Numbered from the stretch's first letter, positions 41,971 through 51,316 are shown. The stretch is DNA of 64,000 nucleotides from Brevibacterium picturae (GCF_900105045.1 NZ_LT629739.1:3968001-4032000), one strand, 5' to 3'. Numbers and translations are program-made. Notes: generated by a model from the letters alone, not told the origin.

Positions 41971-42577
41971 GACGAACCCTGATCCCGGACGCTCCAGCGG
42001 AGAGCGGTCCTCGAGACCGTGTCCCTGAAATGACTCGCCCGAGACCGGCACTCCGAGACACTTAATGATGAGGACCAATGGTCGAGCATCGTCTTTGCGA
42101 CCCCAGCGTTGTTCGAAGTCACAGGTACATCAACCGCGAAGCCCGGTCCTGCTGTACATGTGATGCTCGCAGTGTTTCGCCTGGCCATGCGGGGGTTGCA
42201 GCACCATGTATAACTATCGGTATCCCGTATTCCACCGGGAGGCGGCAAGACTATGCTGGCCGCGCAGCTCCATCGAGTACCGAGCTTAACGAGACTGAAA
42301 AATCGACTCGAATACCGCGAGCGAAGCATGTCGGACGTAGGTATATCGCAGCTGCAGGTAGCCCCGTCGCGCCCTATAATATGCACCTGACCAGGTGATT
42401 TGCCGACAGAGAAGTGCAACTACCGCACAGTTCAGCGAAGCATGTCTCAGTACGTGCTGCGTCAGCTCGCAACTGCCTGATCCGGATGAGTCGTCTCAGC
42501 GACGGCGCCTCTGATCAGCGACTTGCTGATCGACAGCGTGTCTGATCGATATCAGTTCCATCGCTGTCAGCACTGAT
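41971..42577. other. Stretch without a recognisable gene
   Basis: About 600 bases with no supported gene. A short plus-strand frame around 42,222-42,300 contains PPGGGKTMLAAQLHR, which resembles a Walker A loop, and may be a fragment of an ATPase. From 42,480 the sequence has several TGATC-containing repeats. This looks like eroded DNA at the edge of the accessory region. Confidence 0.4.
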
Positions 42578-42616
42578 CGACGAAGGCCGGTGGGTTCGCC
42601 CCACCGGCCTTCGTCG
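42578..42616. terminator. Strong hairpin, terminator-like, at the accessory/core junction
   Basis: CGACGAAGGCCGGTGGG (42,578-42,594) pairs perfectly with 42,600-42,616 around a TTCGC loop, a 17-bp stem. No T-run follows on the plus strand. It most likely stops transcription between the accessory region and dxs, in either direction. Confidence 0.7.
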
Positions 42617-42663
42617 TACCCGCATGTTCTCCGCGTCGGTGTGCGTGGATGTTCAGGGCATAC

Positions 42664-42739
42664 CGCAAGCGCCACGTCCTACCGCGAGCAGCGCCCCCTT
42701 CCGCGAGCAGCGCCTCCTTCCGCGAGCACCACGTCCTAC
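42664..42739. repeat. Four-unit 19-bp tandem repeat
   Basis: Units: CGCAAGCGCCACGTCCTAC, CGCGAGCAGCGCCCCCTTC, CGCGAGCAGCGCCTCCTTC and CGCGAGCACCACGTCCTAC. The outer two share their second half and the inner two are nearly identical, giving an A-B-B-A order. The repeat lies between the strong hairpin and dxs; the interval 42,740-43,061 has no gene. Confidence 0.8.
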
Positions 42740-43061
42740 CGTCGCGGCTGATGTTCACCATTGCTCCCAACTCAGACCTTTGTCTGTGCAATGTTCGCCG
42801 TCAGTGCCACAAACAACCTCTGCAGGGGTTGTTGTTGCGAGCAACGGTGCCAGGTGCCGTTGGGGACGGCTCGTGGCAGTGATGAGAGTCGCCAACCACC
42901 CGCTGGTCTTCGTCGTGTCCTGTGATTCGGGAGTGGATTCGGACACACCTAGAGCCCGCTGAACTCGGGGGAGGACCAACTCTGTGCCATGAAGCGTTAA
43001 GATGATTCGAGCGGAAATTGCAGTACCAGACCATCTATTTTGCATTCAGGAGCGAGGCCGA

Positions 43062-45002
43062 ATGACATTCCTCGAGTCGATCAACTCGCCATCACAGCTG
43101 CGTGACCTCGATGACGCCGAATGCGAAGTTCTGGCGAAGGAGATCAGGGACTATCTGGTGACCACGGTCGCCGGCACAGGTGGACACCTCGGCCCCAACC
43201 TCGGCGTGGTCGAACTCACGCTCGGACTGCACCGCATCTTCGAGTCCCCACACGACACCATTCTCTTCGACGTCGGCCACCAGACCTACGTGCACAAACT
43301 CCTCACCGGTCGGATGGACGATTTCTCAAGCCTGCGCCAGCGTGACGGCCTCTCGGGATACCCCAGCAGGGCCGAGAGCGAACACGACGTGATCGAGAAC
43401 TCCCACGCCTCAGCATCACTGTCGTGGGCCGATGGAATCGCCAAGGCCCATCAGCTCAAGGGGGAGAGCGACCGCCATGTCGTCGCCGTCATCGGCGACG
43501 GGGCACTGACCGGCGGAATGGCCTGGGAAGCCCTGAACACGATTGCGGCCGACAAGTCGACTCCGCCGCGCAAGCTCATCATCGTCGTCAACGACAACGG
43601 CCGCTCCTACGCGCCGACGGTCGGCGGGTTCGCCGAACACCTCGACGAGCTGCGCATCACCTCGGGCTACGAGAAGCTGCTGTCCTGGGGAAAGTCGACT
43701 CTGCAACAGTCGGGTGCACCGGGACGAGCCGCGTACAGCGCCATCCACGGGGTCAAACGAGGTCTCAAGGACATGGTCAGCGCGGAGCAGGCCGGAATGT
43801 TCGACGAACTCGGGATCAAATACCTCGGACCGGTCGACGGGCACGACCTGCCGACCGTTGAGAAAGCATTCCAACGGGCCAAGCAGTACGACGGCGGACC
43901 CGTCATCGTGCACATGATCACTCAGAAGGGTCAGGGTTACGATCCGGCTCTCAACGACGATGCCGATCAGTTCCACTCCGTCGGCGTCATCGACCCGCGG
44001 ACGGGCAAGTCCACCCCTTCGAAGCAGACCTCATGGACGTCCGTCTTCGGCCAAGAGGTAGTGCAGCTGGCACAGTCGCGTGATGACATCGTCGCCGTCA
44101 CCGCTGCAATGCTGCTGCCCGTGGGGCTCGCGAAGTTCGCCGAGGCGTACCCGGAACGGGTCTTCGACGTCGGCATCGCCGAACAGCACGCCGTGGCATC
44201 CGCGGCAGGACTTTCTTATGGCGGACTGCACCCGATCGTGTGTCTCTACGCGACATTCCTCAACCGTGCCTTCGATCAGCTGCTCATGGACGTTGCCCTG
44301 CACGGCCAGGGAGTCACCTTCGTCCTCGACCGAGCCGGGATCACCGGACCGGATGGCGCCAGCCACCACGGTATCTGGGACATGGCCATGCTGCGGATCG
44401 TGCCCGGACTCAAGCTCGCAGCTCCTCGTGATGGCGCGCGTCTGACGGAGGAACTGGCCGAAGCCGTCGCCATCGAGGACGCACCGACCGTGATCCGGTT
44501 CCCCCGCGGAAGCGTAGGCGCGGACATTCCGGCGGTGCGCCGCCTCGACGATGGCGTCGACGTTTTGCGGGAGGTGCCGACAGGCGCCGCCAAGGACGTG
44601 CTCATCGTCTCCGTCGGGCCGTTCGCCGGACGCGCTCAGGAAGTGGCCGAGGACTTGGCCGAACAGGGCATAGCCTCGACGATCATCGACCCGCGTTGGG
44701 TGCTGCCCGTGCCAGGCAGTGTCATCGACATGGCGATTGAGCACAGTCTTGTGGCCGTGATCGAAGACGGCGTGAAGATCGGCGGAATCGGTTCGCAGAT
44801 CCGCAGCGATCTGCGGGCTGCCGACTCACGCATCGGAGTCCTCGAGCTCGGAGCTCCCGATGAGTTCCTACCGCAGGGCACCCGCGACGAGATCCTCGAA
44901 TACGCGGGACTCGACGTGGCCACGATGGTATCCGAGATCGTCCATATTCTGCCTGCAGAAGTCAGGAACCGAGCTCAGCAGGGATCGCGCAGAGCTGTCT
45001 GA
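43062..45002 (+). CDS. dxs: 1-deoxy-D-xylulose-5-phosphate synthase
   Basis: A 646-residue full-length Dxs, which joins pyruvate and glyceraldehyde 3-phosphate to make DXP, the first step of the MEP isoprenoid pathway and a source for thiamine and pyridoxal. ThDP and Mg binding is seen in GDGALTGGMAWEALN...VVNDNGRS, substrate His in FDVGHQTYVHKLLTGR, and the catalytic Glu in DVGIAEQHAVASAAGL at the start of the transketolase pyrimidine domain; GPDGASHHGIWD and RFPRGS follow. CAGGAG at 43,047-43,052 supports the ATG at 43,062. It converges with rnd. Confidence 0.96.
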   Translation: MTFLESINSPSQLRDLDDAECEVLAKEIRDYLVTTVAGTGGHLGPNLGVVELTLGLHRIFESPHDTILFDVGHQTYVHKLLTGRMDDFSSLRQRDGLSGYPSRAESEHDVIENSHASASLSWADGIAKAHQLKGESDRHVVAVIGDGALTGGMAWEALNTIAADKSTPPRKLIIVVNDNGRSYAPTVGGFAEHLDELRITSGYEKLLSWGKSTLQQSGAPGRAAYSAIHGVKRGLKDMVSAEQAGMFDELGIKYLGPVDGHDLPTVEKAFQRAKQYDGGPVIVHMITQKGQGYDPALNDDADQFHSVGVIDPRTGKSTPSKQTSWTSVFGQEVVQLAQSRDDIVAVTAAMLLPVGLAKFAEAYPERVFDVGIAEQHAVASAAGLSYGGLHPIVCLYATFLNRAFDQLLMDVALHGQGVTFVLDRAGITGPDGASHHGIWDMAMLRIVPGLKLAAPRDGARLTEELAEAVAIEDAPTVIRFPRGSVGADIPAVRRLDDGVDVLREVPTGAAKDVLIVSVGPFAGRAQEVAEDLAEQGIASTIIDPRWVLPVPGSVIDMAIEHSLVAVIEDGVKIGGIGSQIRSDLRAADSRIGVLELGAPDEFLPQGTRDEILEYAGLDVATMVSEIVHILPAEVRNRAQQGSRRAV

Positions 45003-45102
45003 TTCGCGGAGGAATCTGCCACTCTGCGCCATCCGAAAGCCTCAGGCCCTCGAACAGAGGCCCACACAGTGGTAGGGGACCCCACGCCGTGGGCAGGAGA
45101 CA

Positions 45103-46278
45103 TCAGGCCGCGGGCAGAGACTCCAGCGTGTCTTGGAGCACGGGTGCACTCAATTCGACCTGCCACTGCCTGGCGCCTCGCCCGACGAGGAACTCCTCGA
45201 CGTCGCCCCGTGGCTGGGCTCCGAGTGCCTTGACGATGGCAGGCTGGAGCAGCACGTCGTGGGGAATCGCATGTGTTTCGGCCAGCTCTGCCATCGCAGC
45301 CTTGAGAGCGGCGACTCTGTCCTTGAGGTCTGCGTGGCTGAAGGGCGTCCGCGCCTGCACTGCGTTCGCATCCTTTCGCCTCGGCAGCTCGTCGACCGTG
45401 AGCCGAGTCGCTTTGCGGTAGGCCCGAAAGAGCCGACCGGCGTCCGCGCGGGCCAGTTTGGGCCACTTCACCATGACATCATCGCTCGACTGCAGCCGAG
45501 ACTGGGCCAGGGCGACAAGATCCCGATCGCGCAGAATGCGTGACGGCGCAATGTCGGCTTCGGCGCCCATGTCATCACGAGCAGTCCACAGTTCCCGCAC
45601 CTTGGCGATGTCCCTGCGTGACTTGAGTTTTGTCAATCCGTGGGTGCGGCGCCAGGGCTCGTCGTAGTGCTTGGGCTGGAAGTCGAGGAGATTCTCGAAC
45701 TCCTGTCGTGCGAATTCCCATTTGTGGGCTTCGATGAGCGATTCGTGGAGAATGTCGCGAATGGGCAACAGGACCTCGACGTCCAGGGCGGCATAGTTGA
45801 GCCATTCCTTCGGCAACGGTCGCCTCGACCAGTCGGACGCGGAATGCTCTTTGGCCAGGCGAATTCCGAGAGTCCTTTCCGCCACAGCCGCCAGACCGAA
45901 CTTCTCCCACCCGAGCATCCGTGCCGCGAGTTCGGTGTCGAAGAGCGCCTTCGGGCGCATGCCCCGCTCCTGCAGGCAGGGCAGGTCCTGAGTCACGGAG
46001 TGGATGACCCATTCGTCTTCGCCGAATGAGGAATTGAGCGGACTGAGGTCCGCGAGCACTTCCGAGTCGAGGAGGACGGTGCCGGCACCCGCTCGTCTCA
46101 GCTGCACCAGAAACGCGCGTTGGCCGTATCTGATGCCCGAAGCGCGTTCGGCATCGATGGCGATGGGGCCGGATCCGTGTGCGAGCTCTCGACATGCCAT
46201 GGAAAACTCGTCCGAGGTGTCGACGAGGGGCGGGACGCCGTGAGCGGGTGTGGCCAAGAGCGGTAGTTCGGATGTCAT
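45103..46278 (-). CDS. rnd: Ribonuclease D-like 3'-5' exonuclease with HRDC domain
   Basis: A 391-residue DEDD exonuclease. Exo I is IAIDAERASGIRYGQ (DxE), Exo II is IHSVTQDLPCLQE (with the Asp), and Exo III is NYAALDVEVLLPIRDIL (YxxxD), all typical of RNase D. An HRDC domain follows (RDRDLVALAQSRLQSSDDVM, about residues 243-310). RNase D trims tRNA and other RNA 3' ends. It is read after DUF3000 with a 4-base overlap, an arrangement conserved in actinobacteria. The C-terminal part converges with dxs across a 100-base gap. Confidence 0.92.
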   Translation of the reverse strand: MTSELPLLATPAHGVPPLVDTSDEFSMACRELAHGSGPIAIDAERASGIRYGQRAFLVQLRRAGAGTVLLDSEVLADLSPLNSSFGEDEWVIHSVTQDLPCLQERGMRPKALFDTELAARMLGWEKFGLAAVAERTLGIRLAKEHSASDWSRRPLPKEWLNYAALDVEVLLPIRDILHESLIEAHKWEFARQEFENLLDFQPKHYDEPWRRTHGLTKLKSRRDIAKVRELWTARDDMGAEADIAPSRILRDRDLVALAQSRLQSSDDVMVKWPKLARADAGRLFRAYRKATRLTVDELPRRKDANAVQARTPFSHADLKDRVAALKAAMAELAETHAIPHDVLLQPAIVKALGAQPRGDVEEFLVGRGARQWQVELSAPVLQDTLESLPAA

Positions 46279-46898
46279 CGACGTCGCCCGGGCAGGGCTG
46301 AAACTCCTTCAGGAAGCGGTGGTAATCCAGCAACTGTGCACAGCAAATCGATCCATGCTTCGAAGTGATCGCCGATCAGTTCCGGTTCCGCGATCACGGG
46401 GGTCCATGAAGCGCGCAGCTCCAAGTCTATCGTGGAGGGCCGGTCGGCGAGGGTGCCGAAACTCTCCGAGAGCACACGGGTGGTTGTGCCACCGGCGGCG
46501 GCGACGTCGCAGTCGTTGGCTTCGAGGGCCTCCTCGAGCCAGGTCCAGGCGACAGGGCCGAGCATCGTCTCGTTGCCGAGTTCGTGTTCGAGCTCGGCGC
46601 GGATGTAGGACACGACTCGGTACTTGCCCTCCCACTCGTCGGGGGAGCTGGGGTCGTAGAGGACGACGATGCGGCCGGTGGCCAATTCGTCGATCGCCTC
46701 ACCACTGGCACGCAGAAAGGTGTCATCGGCGCTGACTTCCGCGCCCAGAGCATAGGAGTACGGGGCCAAGCGGGCAGGCGCCGGTATTTCCGAGATCGAG
46801 ACGTTATTCGTGTTCCGCGCTTCGCGCAGAACCGAGGTCACGACGGAGAACTCCGACGGAATGCGGTTGAGAGGTGAGGTGTTGACCACACTCGCCAC
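46275..46898 (-). CDS. DUF3000 family protein
   Basis: A 207-residue actinobacteria-specific protein of unknown function. FSVVTSVLREARNTNNVSIS and LAPYSYALGAEVS open the domain, RIVVLYDPSSPDEWEGKYRV is its most recognisable stretch, and DLELRASWTPVI with FEAWIDLLCTVAGLPPLPEG closes it. It overlaps rnd by 4 bases and is divergent from hemE; the same neighbourhood DUF3000-rnd next to hemE is common in the phylum, by recollection. No reaction can be proposed. Confidence 0.9.
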   Translation of the reverse strand: MASVVNTSPLNRIPSEFSVVTSVLREARNTNNVSISEIPAPARLAPYSYALGAEVSADDTFLRASGEAIDELATGRIVVLYDPSSPDEWEGKYRVVSYIRAELEHELGNETMLGPVAWTWLEEALEANDCDVAAAGGTTTRVLSESFGTLADRPSTIDLELRASWTPVIAEPELIGDHFEAWIDLLCTVAGLPPLPEGVSALPGRRR

Positions 46899-47089
46899 GA
46901 TAGATCAGGCCACGGTGGAGGTGAACCGTCCACGCCGAGGCGGGGCGAAGAGATTTCGCCCCAAACCTCACATGGCCTCCCATCAGGATCCCGCGGGTCT
47001 GCCGCCAAGACGGGCCCGCCGCCAAGACACAGCGTCTTGAAACCGGAACCCGGTGGGCAGCGGTCCGTCCGGGGTGGGAGGATGGGGCC

Positions 47090-48136
47090 ATGACATCAAC
47101 CTTGTTGCCCGCCCTGCGCGGAGAGCCGATTGCGCACACTCCGGTCTGGTTCATGCGGCAGGCCGGCCGATCCCTTCCCGAATATCGCAAGCTGCGTGCG
47201 GGCACTGCGATGCTCGATGCCTGTCGTGACCCGGAGCTCGTCTCGGAGATCACTCTGCAGCCGGTGCGTCGCCATGGAGTGGACGCCGCCATCTTCTTCT
47301 CCGACATCGTGGTGCCGCTGCAGGCGGCCGGCGTCGATGTGGAGATCGTCCCTGGCACAGGGCCCGTGATCGCGAACCCGATCCGCAGCCGTGCCGACGT
47401 CGAGGCGCTGCCCGGGCTCGAGCCGGAGCAGATCCCCGACATCGCGGAATCCATCGGCCGGATCCTTGAAGAGCTGGGCCAGGCGACTCCGCTCATCGGC
47501 TTCGCAGGCGCTCCGTTCACGCTGGCCAGCTATCTCATCGAGGGTGGGCCGAGCAAGAACCACGAGAAGACCAAATCCCTCATGGCCTCCGAACCGGAGA
47601 CCTTCTCACTGTTACTGAGCAAGCTCGCTCGGATCTCATCGACATTCCTCGACGTTCAGCTGGGCGCCGGGGCCTCTGCCTTTCAACTCTTCGACTCCTG
47701 GGCCGGATACCTGTCCCGACGTGACTATGAAGCCCACGTCCTCGAGCACTCCAGTGCCGTCTTCGAATCGCTGCGTCACCACGAGGTGCCGAGCGTCCAC
47801 TTCGGTGTCCAGACCGGTGAGCTCCTGACTTCCATGTCACGGGCAGGCTCCACTGCCGTCGGCGTTGACTTCCGGGTCGACCTGGCCGATGCCTCGACCA
47901 GAGTCCAACCGGGTCAGCCGCTGCAGGGCAACCTCGATCCGGCATTGCTCTTCGCCCCCTGGGAAGCGCTGGCACCACGCATCGAGGAGATCGTGAGACA
48001 GGGCCTCGAGCATGAGGCAGGCTTCGTCTTCAATCTCGGTCACGGAGTCCTTCCCGACACGGACCCGGACGTGCCCGGACGGATCGTGGCCGAAGTCCAC
48101 CGTGTCTCCGAAGAGATCCTGGCCGCACGGGGATGA
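47090..48136 (+). CDS. hemE: Uroporphyrinogen decarboxylase
   Basis: A 348-residue enzyme that removes four carboxyl groups from uroporphyrinogen III to give coproporphyrinogen III. Signature one is PVWFMRQAGRSLPEYRKLR (about residues 18-36), signature two GFAGAPFTLASYLIEGG (about 140). FFSDIVVPLQA holds the catalytic Asp, and FNLGHGVLPDTDP has the conserved His. GGGAGGA upstream supports the start. It is followed after 4 bases by the oxidase gene, then hemQ, forming the coproporphyrin-dependent haem branch. Confidence 0.96.
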   Translation: MTSTLLPALRGEPIAHTPVWFMRQAGRSLPEYRKLRAGTAMLDACRDPELVSEITLQPVRRHGVDAAIFFSDIVVPLQAAGVDVEIVPGTGPVIANPIRSRADVEALPGLEPEQIPDIAESIGRILEELGQATPLIGFAGAPFTLASYLIEGGPSKNHEKTKSLMASEPETFSLLLSKLARISSTFLDVQLGAGASAFQLFDSWAGYLSRRDYEAHVLEHSSAVFESLRHHEVPSVHFGVQTGELLTSMSRAGSTAVGVDFRVDLADASTRVQPGQPLQGNLDPALLFAPWEALAPRIEEIVRQGLEHEAGFVFNLGHGVLPDTDPDVPGRIVAEVHRVSEEILAARG

Positions 48137-48140
48137 GGCG

Positions 48141-49538
48141 ATGAGTCACATCACGATCGTCGGGGGAGGCATCTCCGGTCTCGTCGCCGCCTATCGCCTT
48201 GCCCCCGATCATCAGGTCACTGTTCTCGAAGCCGATTCCCGCCTCGGCGGGTGCCTGAACTCGACGACTCTGGGCGGGGCAGTGCCGGTCGGTGTGGACA
48301 CCGGTGCCGAAGCCAGCCTGTACCGGCGCAGGGAGACGAAGGACCTTGCCGCAGAACTGGGCTTGGACGTGGAGTTCCCCTCCACTGCGCACAGTTCCCG
48401 AGTCTTCTCGGGTGGACAGCTCCAGGCGATTCCCAAACGCACTGTGATGGGTGTGCCAGGTGACCCTGCCGAGGTCAGAGACCTTCTGGGCGCGGCAGCC
48501 AGCGACAGGATCGCACACGAGGTCATCACGCCGGCGATCGCCGGCGAGGATACGTCGTTGGGGGACTTCCTGACAGACCGCCTCGGCGCGGATATCGTCG
48601 ATACGCTCATCGATCCGCTGCTGGGGGGAGTGTACGCAGGACGATGCCGAGACCTGTCATTGGCGTCCACCGTGCCTGCTCTGCTGCCGGCTGCAGAGCA
48701 GGGAACCTCGGTGCTCGAACTTGTTCAGAGTCTCCTCGCCGCGCGTGATGCACAGTCTGCGGCGCGTACAGACGGTCAGGGTCCGGAACCGGTATTCATG
48801 AGCCTCGTCGGCGGGATCAATCGCCTGGTCTCGGTGCTCGAGGAGCACATTCGCTCCCGCGGCGGTACGATTCGCACAGACACGCACGTGAGGTCCGTGC
48901 ACGCCGACAACGACCGCTGGACCGTGAGCACCGACGACTCCACCGTCGAATCCGAGGCCCTCGTGCTGGCCACCCCGGCACACGTGACGAAGGACCTCAT
49001 CGCCGAGGCGGCTCCCGAGTCCGCATCTCTGCTGGCTTCCGTGCCCTATGCGACCACCGCGCTGATCCCGGCTCTCATCGAGAGCGGGGATTCGGAGCTC
49101 GAAGGATCCGGTTTCCTCGTCCCACCGACGGAGAGATCCTTCATCAAGGCCTCGACGTTCGTGTCGAACAAGTGGCCGTGGCTGCGGGAGCGCATTCCCG
49201 AGGGCACCGCTCTGATCAGAATGAGCATCGGCCGCTACGGGGACGGACCCGGAGGATGGCAGGACTGCGATGACGAACAGCTCGTCGCACGTGCCTTCGA
49301 GGACTGGCAGAGGATCAGCGGTCGAGGATCGGATCGACTGATCGCGGCCGAGGCCCACCGGTGGGAACGTGCTCTGCCGCAATACCTGCCAGGGCATGGC
49401 GAAACGGTCGCGAGAATCGATGAGGAGATCGCCGGCATCGGCGGCCTCGAACTGGCAGGTTCTGCCTATTTCGGTGTGGGCATCCCCGCCTGCATCGACC
49501 GTGCCGAGACCATCGTTGCGAGAATCGCATCCACCTGA
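48141..49538 (+). CDS. hemY: Coproporphyrinogen III oxidase (HemY/CgoX type)
   Basis: A 465-residue FAD flavoprotein. ITIVGGGISGLVAAYRLAPD is the GxGxxG FAD site, EADSRLGGCLNSTTLGG the second motif, PLLGGVYAGRCRDLSLAST a hallmark of protoporphyrinogen oxidases, and GLELAGSAYFGVGIPACIDR the C-terminal FAD motif. In organisms with HemQ this enzyme oxidises coproporphyrinogen III to coproporphyrin III rather than working at the protoporphyrin step. The ATG at 48,141 lies 4 bases after hemE, so the genes are coupled. It is followed 71 bases later by hemQ. Confidence 0.93.
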   Translation: MSHITIVGGGISGLVAAYRLAPDHQVTVLEADSRLGGCLNSTTLGGAVPVGVDTGAEASLYRRRETKDLAAELGLDVEFPSTAHSSRVFSGGQLQAIPKRTVMGVPGDPAEVRDLLGAAASDRIAHEVITPAIAGEDTSLGDFLTDRLGADIVDTLIDPLLGGVYAGRCRDLSLASTVPALLPAAEQGTSVLELVQSLLAARDAQSAARTDGQGPEPVFMSLVGGINRLVSVLEEHIRSRGGTIRTDTHVRSVHADNDRWTVSTDDSTVESEALVLATPAHVTKDLIAEAAPESASLLASVPYATTALIPALIESGDSELEGSGFLVPPTERSFIKASTFVSNKWPWLRERIPEGTALIRMSIGRYGDGPGGWQDCDDEQLVARAFEDWQRISGRGSDRLIAAEAHRWERALPQYLPGHGETVARIDEEIAGIGGLELAGSAYFGVGIPACIDRAETIVARIAST

Positions 49539-49609
49539 AGACGACCACCGAGAACTGACCACCGAAACACCGTGCGCAGGCACCGACAGACACAGAAGAA
49601 GGAGCAGGA

Positions 49610-50320
49610 ATGAGCGAATACTCCAAGCCCACCGAGGAGCAGATCGAACAGGCGAACAACGAGACGCGTTATATCGCGTATTCGGTATTCGCTTCGGCAG
49701 GCGAGCTGGGCGATGCCAATCGTGCCGAGCTTGCTGACGAAGTCCATGCATCTCTGGCCCCGTTGAAGGACCAGGGCCTCGTCGTGCGCGGCATCTACGA
49801 CGTCTCCGCGCTGCGCGCCGATGCCGATGTGATGTTCTGGTGGCATGCGCCGACCATCGAGCTCGTCCAGGCCGCCTATTCGGCAGTGCGTCGCAGCATG
49901 CTGGGCGGAGTCCTCGAGCCGATCTGGTCGGTTGTGGGACTGCACCGTCCGGCCGAATTCAACAAGGCTCACCTCCCAGCTCTGCTGACGGACGACGAGC
50001 CGGGCAAGTACATCTGCGTATACCCATTCGTGCGCTCCTATGACTGGTATCTCCTCGATCCGGCGGAGCGCTCGAAGATGCTGCGCGACCATGGCATGGC
50101 CGCCGCTGGCTACAAGGACATCAAGGCCAATACGATCGCCTCCTTCGCCCTCGGTGACTACGAATGGCTGTTGGCCTTCGAAGCCCCTGAACTTCATCGC
50201 ATCGTCGACCTCATGCGCGATCTTCGCAACACCGAGGCACGTATGCACGTGCGCGAAGAAGTCCCGTTCTACACCGGACCGCTTCGCGAGCTCGTCGACA
50301 TCATCACCGACTGGCGCTGA
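49610..50320 (+). CDS. hemQ: Coproheme decarboxylase (HemQ/ChdC)
   Basis: A 236-residue chlorite dismutase-family protein that decarboxylates coproheme to haem b. [19 protein letters not shown] style region ([12 protein letters not shown]), [20 protein letters not shown] with the conserved Tyr cluster, [20 protein letters not shown] with the candidate proximal His, and [14 protein letters not shown] are typical of the actinobacterial type. GAAGGAGCAGG lies before the ATG. Its pairing with hemE and hemY shows the coproporphyrin-dependent haem pathway; the ferrochelatase gene is not in this window. Confidence 0.95.
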   Translation: MSEYSKPTEEQIEQANNETRYIAYSVFASAGELGDANRAELADEVHASLAPLKDQGLVVRGIYDVSALRADADVMFWWHAPTIELVQAAYSAVRRSMLGGVLEPIWSVVGLHRPAEFNKAHLPALLTDDEPGKYICVYPFVRSYDWYLLDPAERSKMLRDHGMAAAGYKDIKANTIASFALGDYEWLLAFEAPELHRIVDLMRDLRNTEARMHVREEVPFYTGPLRELVDIITDWR

Positions 50321-50328
50321 GTGTGACT

Positions 50329-50369
50329 GTGGGGCCGTGGCAGGGCACATCGCCTTGGCGCGGCCCCAC
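50329..50369 (+). terminator. Hairpin after hemQ
   Basis: GTGGGGCCG (50,329-50,337) pairs with CGGCCCCAC (50,361-50,369) nine bases after the hemQ stop. The loop is long and there is no T-run, so it is a weak or factor-assisted terminator of the haem operon. Confidence 0.55.
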
Positions 50370-50463
50370 TGTGGCGCACAGGCGGTTCGCTGTCAGGGAA
50401 GGCCGCTCAAGCACCACCGCAGTGAGAGCAGGCTCGAGCCGGTGGTTCGGATAGCCTGTGAGC

Positions 50464-51234
50464 ATGACGACAGCAGATGGATCGGCCGGGGACGCCGATT
50501 ACGGCGTAATCGGATCAGGCTACCGTCAGTACAGACGCCCAGAGCCGGAATTCGAACGTGCGATCGTGGCTGCGCTCGGTGACGCTCGGCGGGTGGTCAA
50601 CGTCGGCGCTGGAGCTGGCTCCTACGAACCTGACAACCGTGAGGTCACGGCTGTCGAACCCTCGGCCACGATGCGAGCGCAGCGACGCGCTCACCAAGCA
50701 CCGGCCATCGACGCCAGCGCAGAATCGCTGCCGTTCGCCGATAGTTCCTTCGACGCGGCTCTGTCGACGTTCTCGATTCACCAATGGCAGAACCTCGAGG
50801 CCGGTCTGTGTGAGATGCGCAGGGTCTCTCGCGGGCCCGTTGTCATCATGACTTGTGATCCTGTGCAGGTTGAGAAGTTCTGGCTCCGAGATTACGCGCC
50901 GGAAGTGATCGAGACCGAAGCCAGGCGATATCCGAGTCTTGAGCGGATCCAAGCGTGTCTTGGCGGCACTGTCGAGATCGAGACGCTGCCGATTCCCCTC
51001 GCCTGTGCCGACGGGTTCGCTGAGGCTTATTTCGGTCGACCGGAGATGTTTCTTGACCCCGGAGCTCGCAAGGCGAACTCCGCGTGGAGCTTCGTCTCAC
51101 AGGATTCGGCGCTTCGCTCGGTCGAGAGCCTGCGACGCAGCCTGGACAATGGTCGGTGGGACGAAGAACACGGCGGACTGCGGGCGTGCTCGCACTTCGA
51201 GGGGTCCTTGGTCCTGATCAGAGTAGAGGACTGA
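50464..51234 (+). CDS. Class I SAM-dependent methyltransferase
   Basis: A 256-residue Methyltransf_11-type enzyme. RRVVNVGAGAGSYEPDNREV is motif I with VTAVEPSATMRAQR as the strand-2 acidic end, LPFADSSFDAALSTFSIHQW is motif II and post-II, and RRVSRGPVVIMTCDPVQ motif III. ATG at 50,464 is chosen over a GTG two codons earlier; both are possible. A 24-bp repeat overlaps its stop codon. Substrate unknown. Confidence 0.85.
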   Translation: MTTADGSAGDADYGVIGSGYRQYRRPEPEFERAIVAALGDARRVVNVGAGAGSYEPDNREVTAVEPSATMRAQRRAHQAPAIDASAESLPFADSSFDAALSTFSIHQWQNLEAGLCEMRRVSRGPVVIMTCDPVQVEKFWLRDYAPEVIETEARRYPSLERIQACLGGTVEIETLPIPLACADGFAEAYFGRPEMFLDPGARKANSAWSFVSQDSALRSVESLRRSLDNGRWDEEHGGLRACSHFEGSLVLIRVED

Positions 51235-51302
51235 GTCGGTCAGAGAACACAAGTCTGAGCCAGTCAGAGAACACAAGTCTGAGCCGGTCGGGGAGCAGGG
51301 GA
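51231..51302. repeat. 24-bp tandem repeat, two good copies plus one degenerate
   Basis: Copy one CTGAGTCGGTCAGAGAACAC+AAGT (51,231-51,254), copy two differs at two positions (51,255-51,278), copy three (51,279-51,302) keeps CTGAGCCGGTC and then diverges. The first copy begins inside the stop region of the methyltransferase. Confidence 0.85.
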
Positions 51303-51316
51303 GACCAGCCGGATGG

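Noticed and set aside
42222..42300. PPGGGKTMLAAQLHR as an ATPase gene
   Set aside because: A single Walker-A-like phrase in a short frame without Walker B or other motifs; too little to call a gene.
42664..42739. CRISPR array
   Set aside because: The 19-bp units are contiguous with no spacers, and there are no cas genes in the window.
46804..47520. Minus-strand frame spanning the DUF3000/hemE gap
   Set aside because: It is antisense to the 5' part of hemE and lacks family features; hemE and DUF3000 explain the region.
51231..51302. CRISPR-like or attachment-site repeat
   Set aside because: Direct tandem copies without spacers, no integrase gene nearby, and no tRNA gene adjoining.
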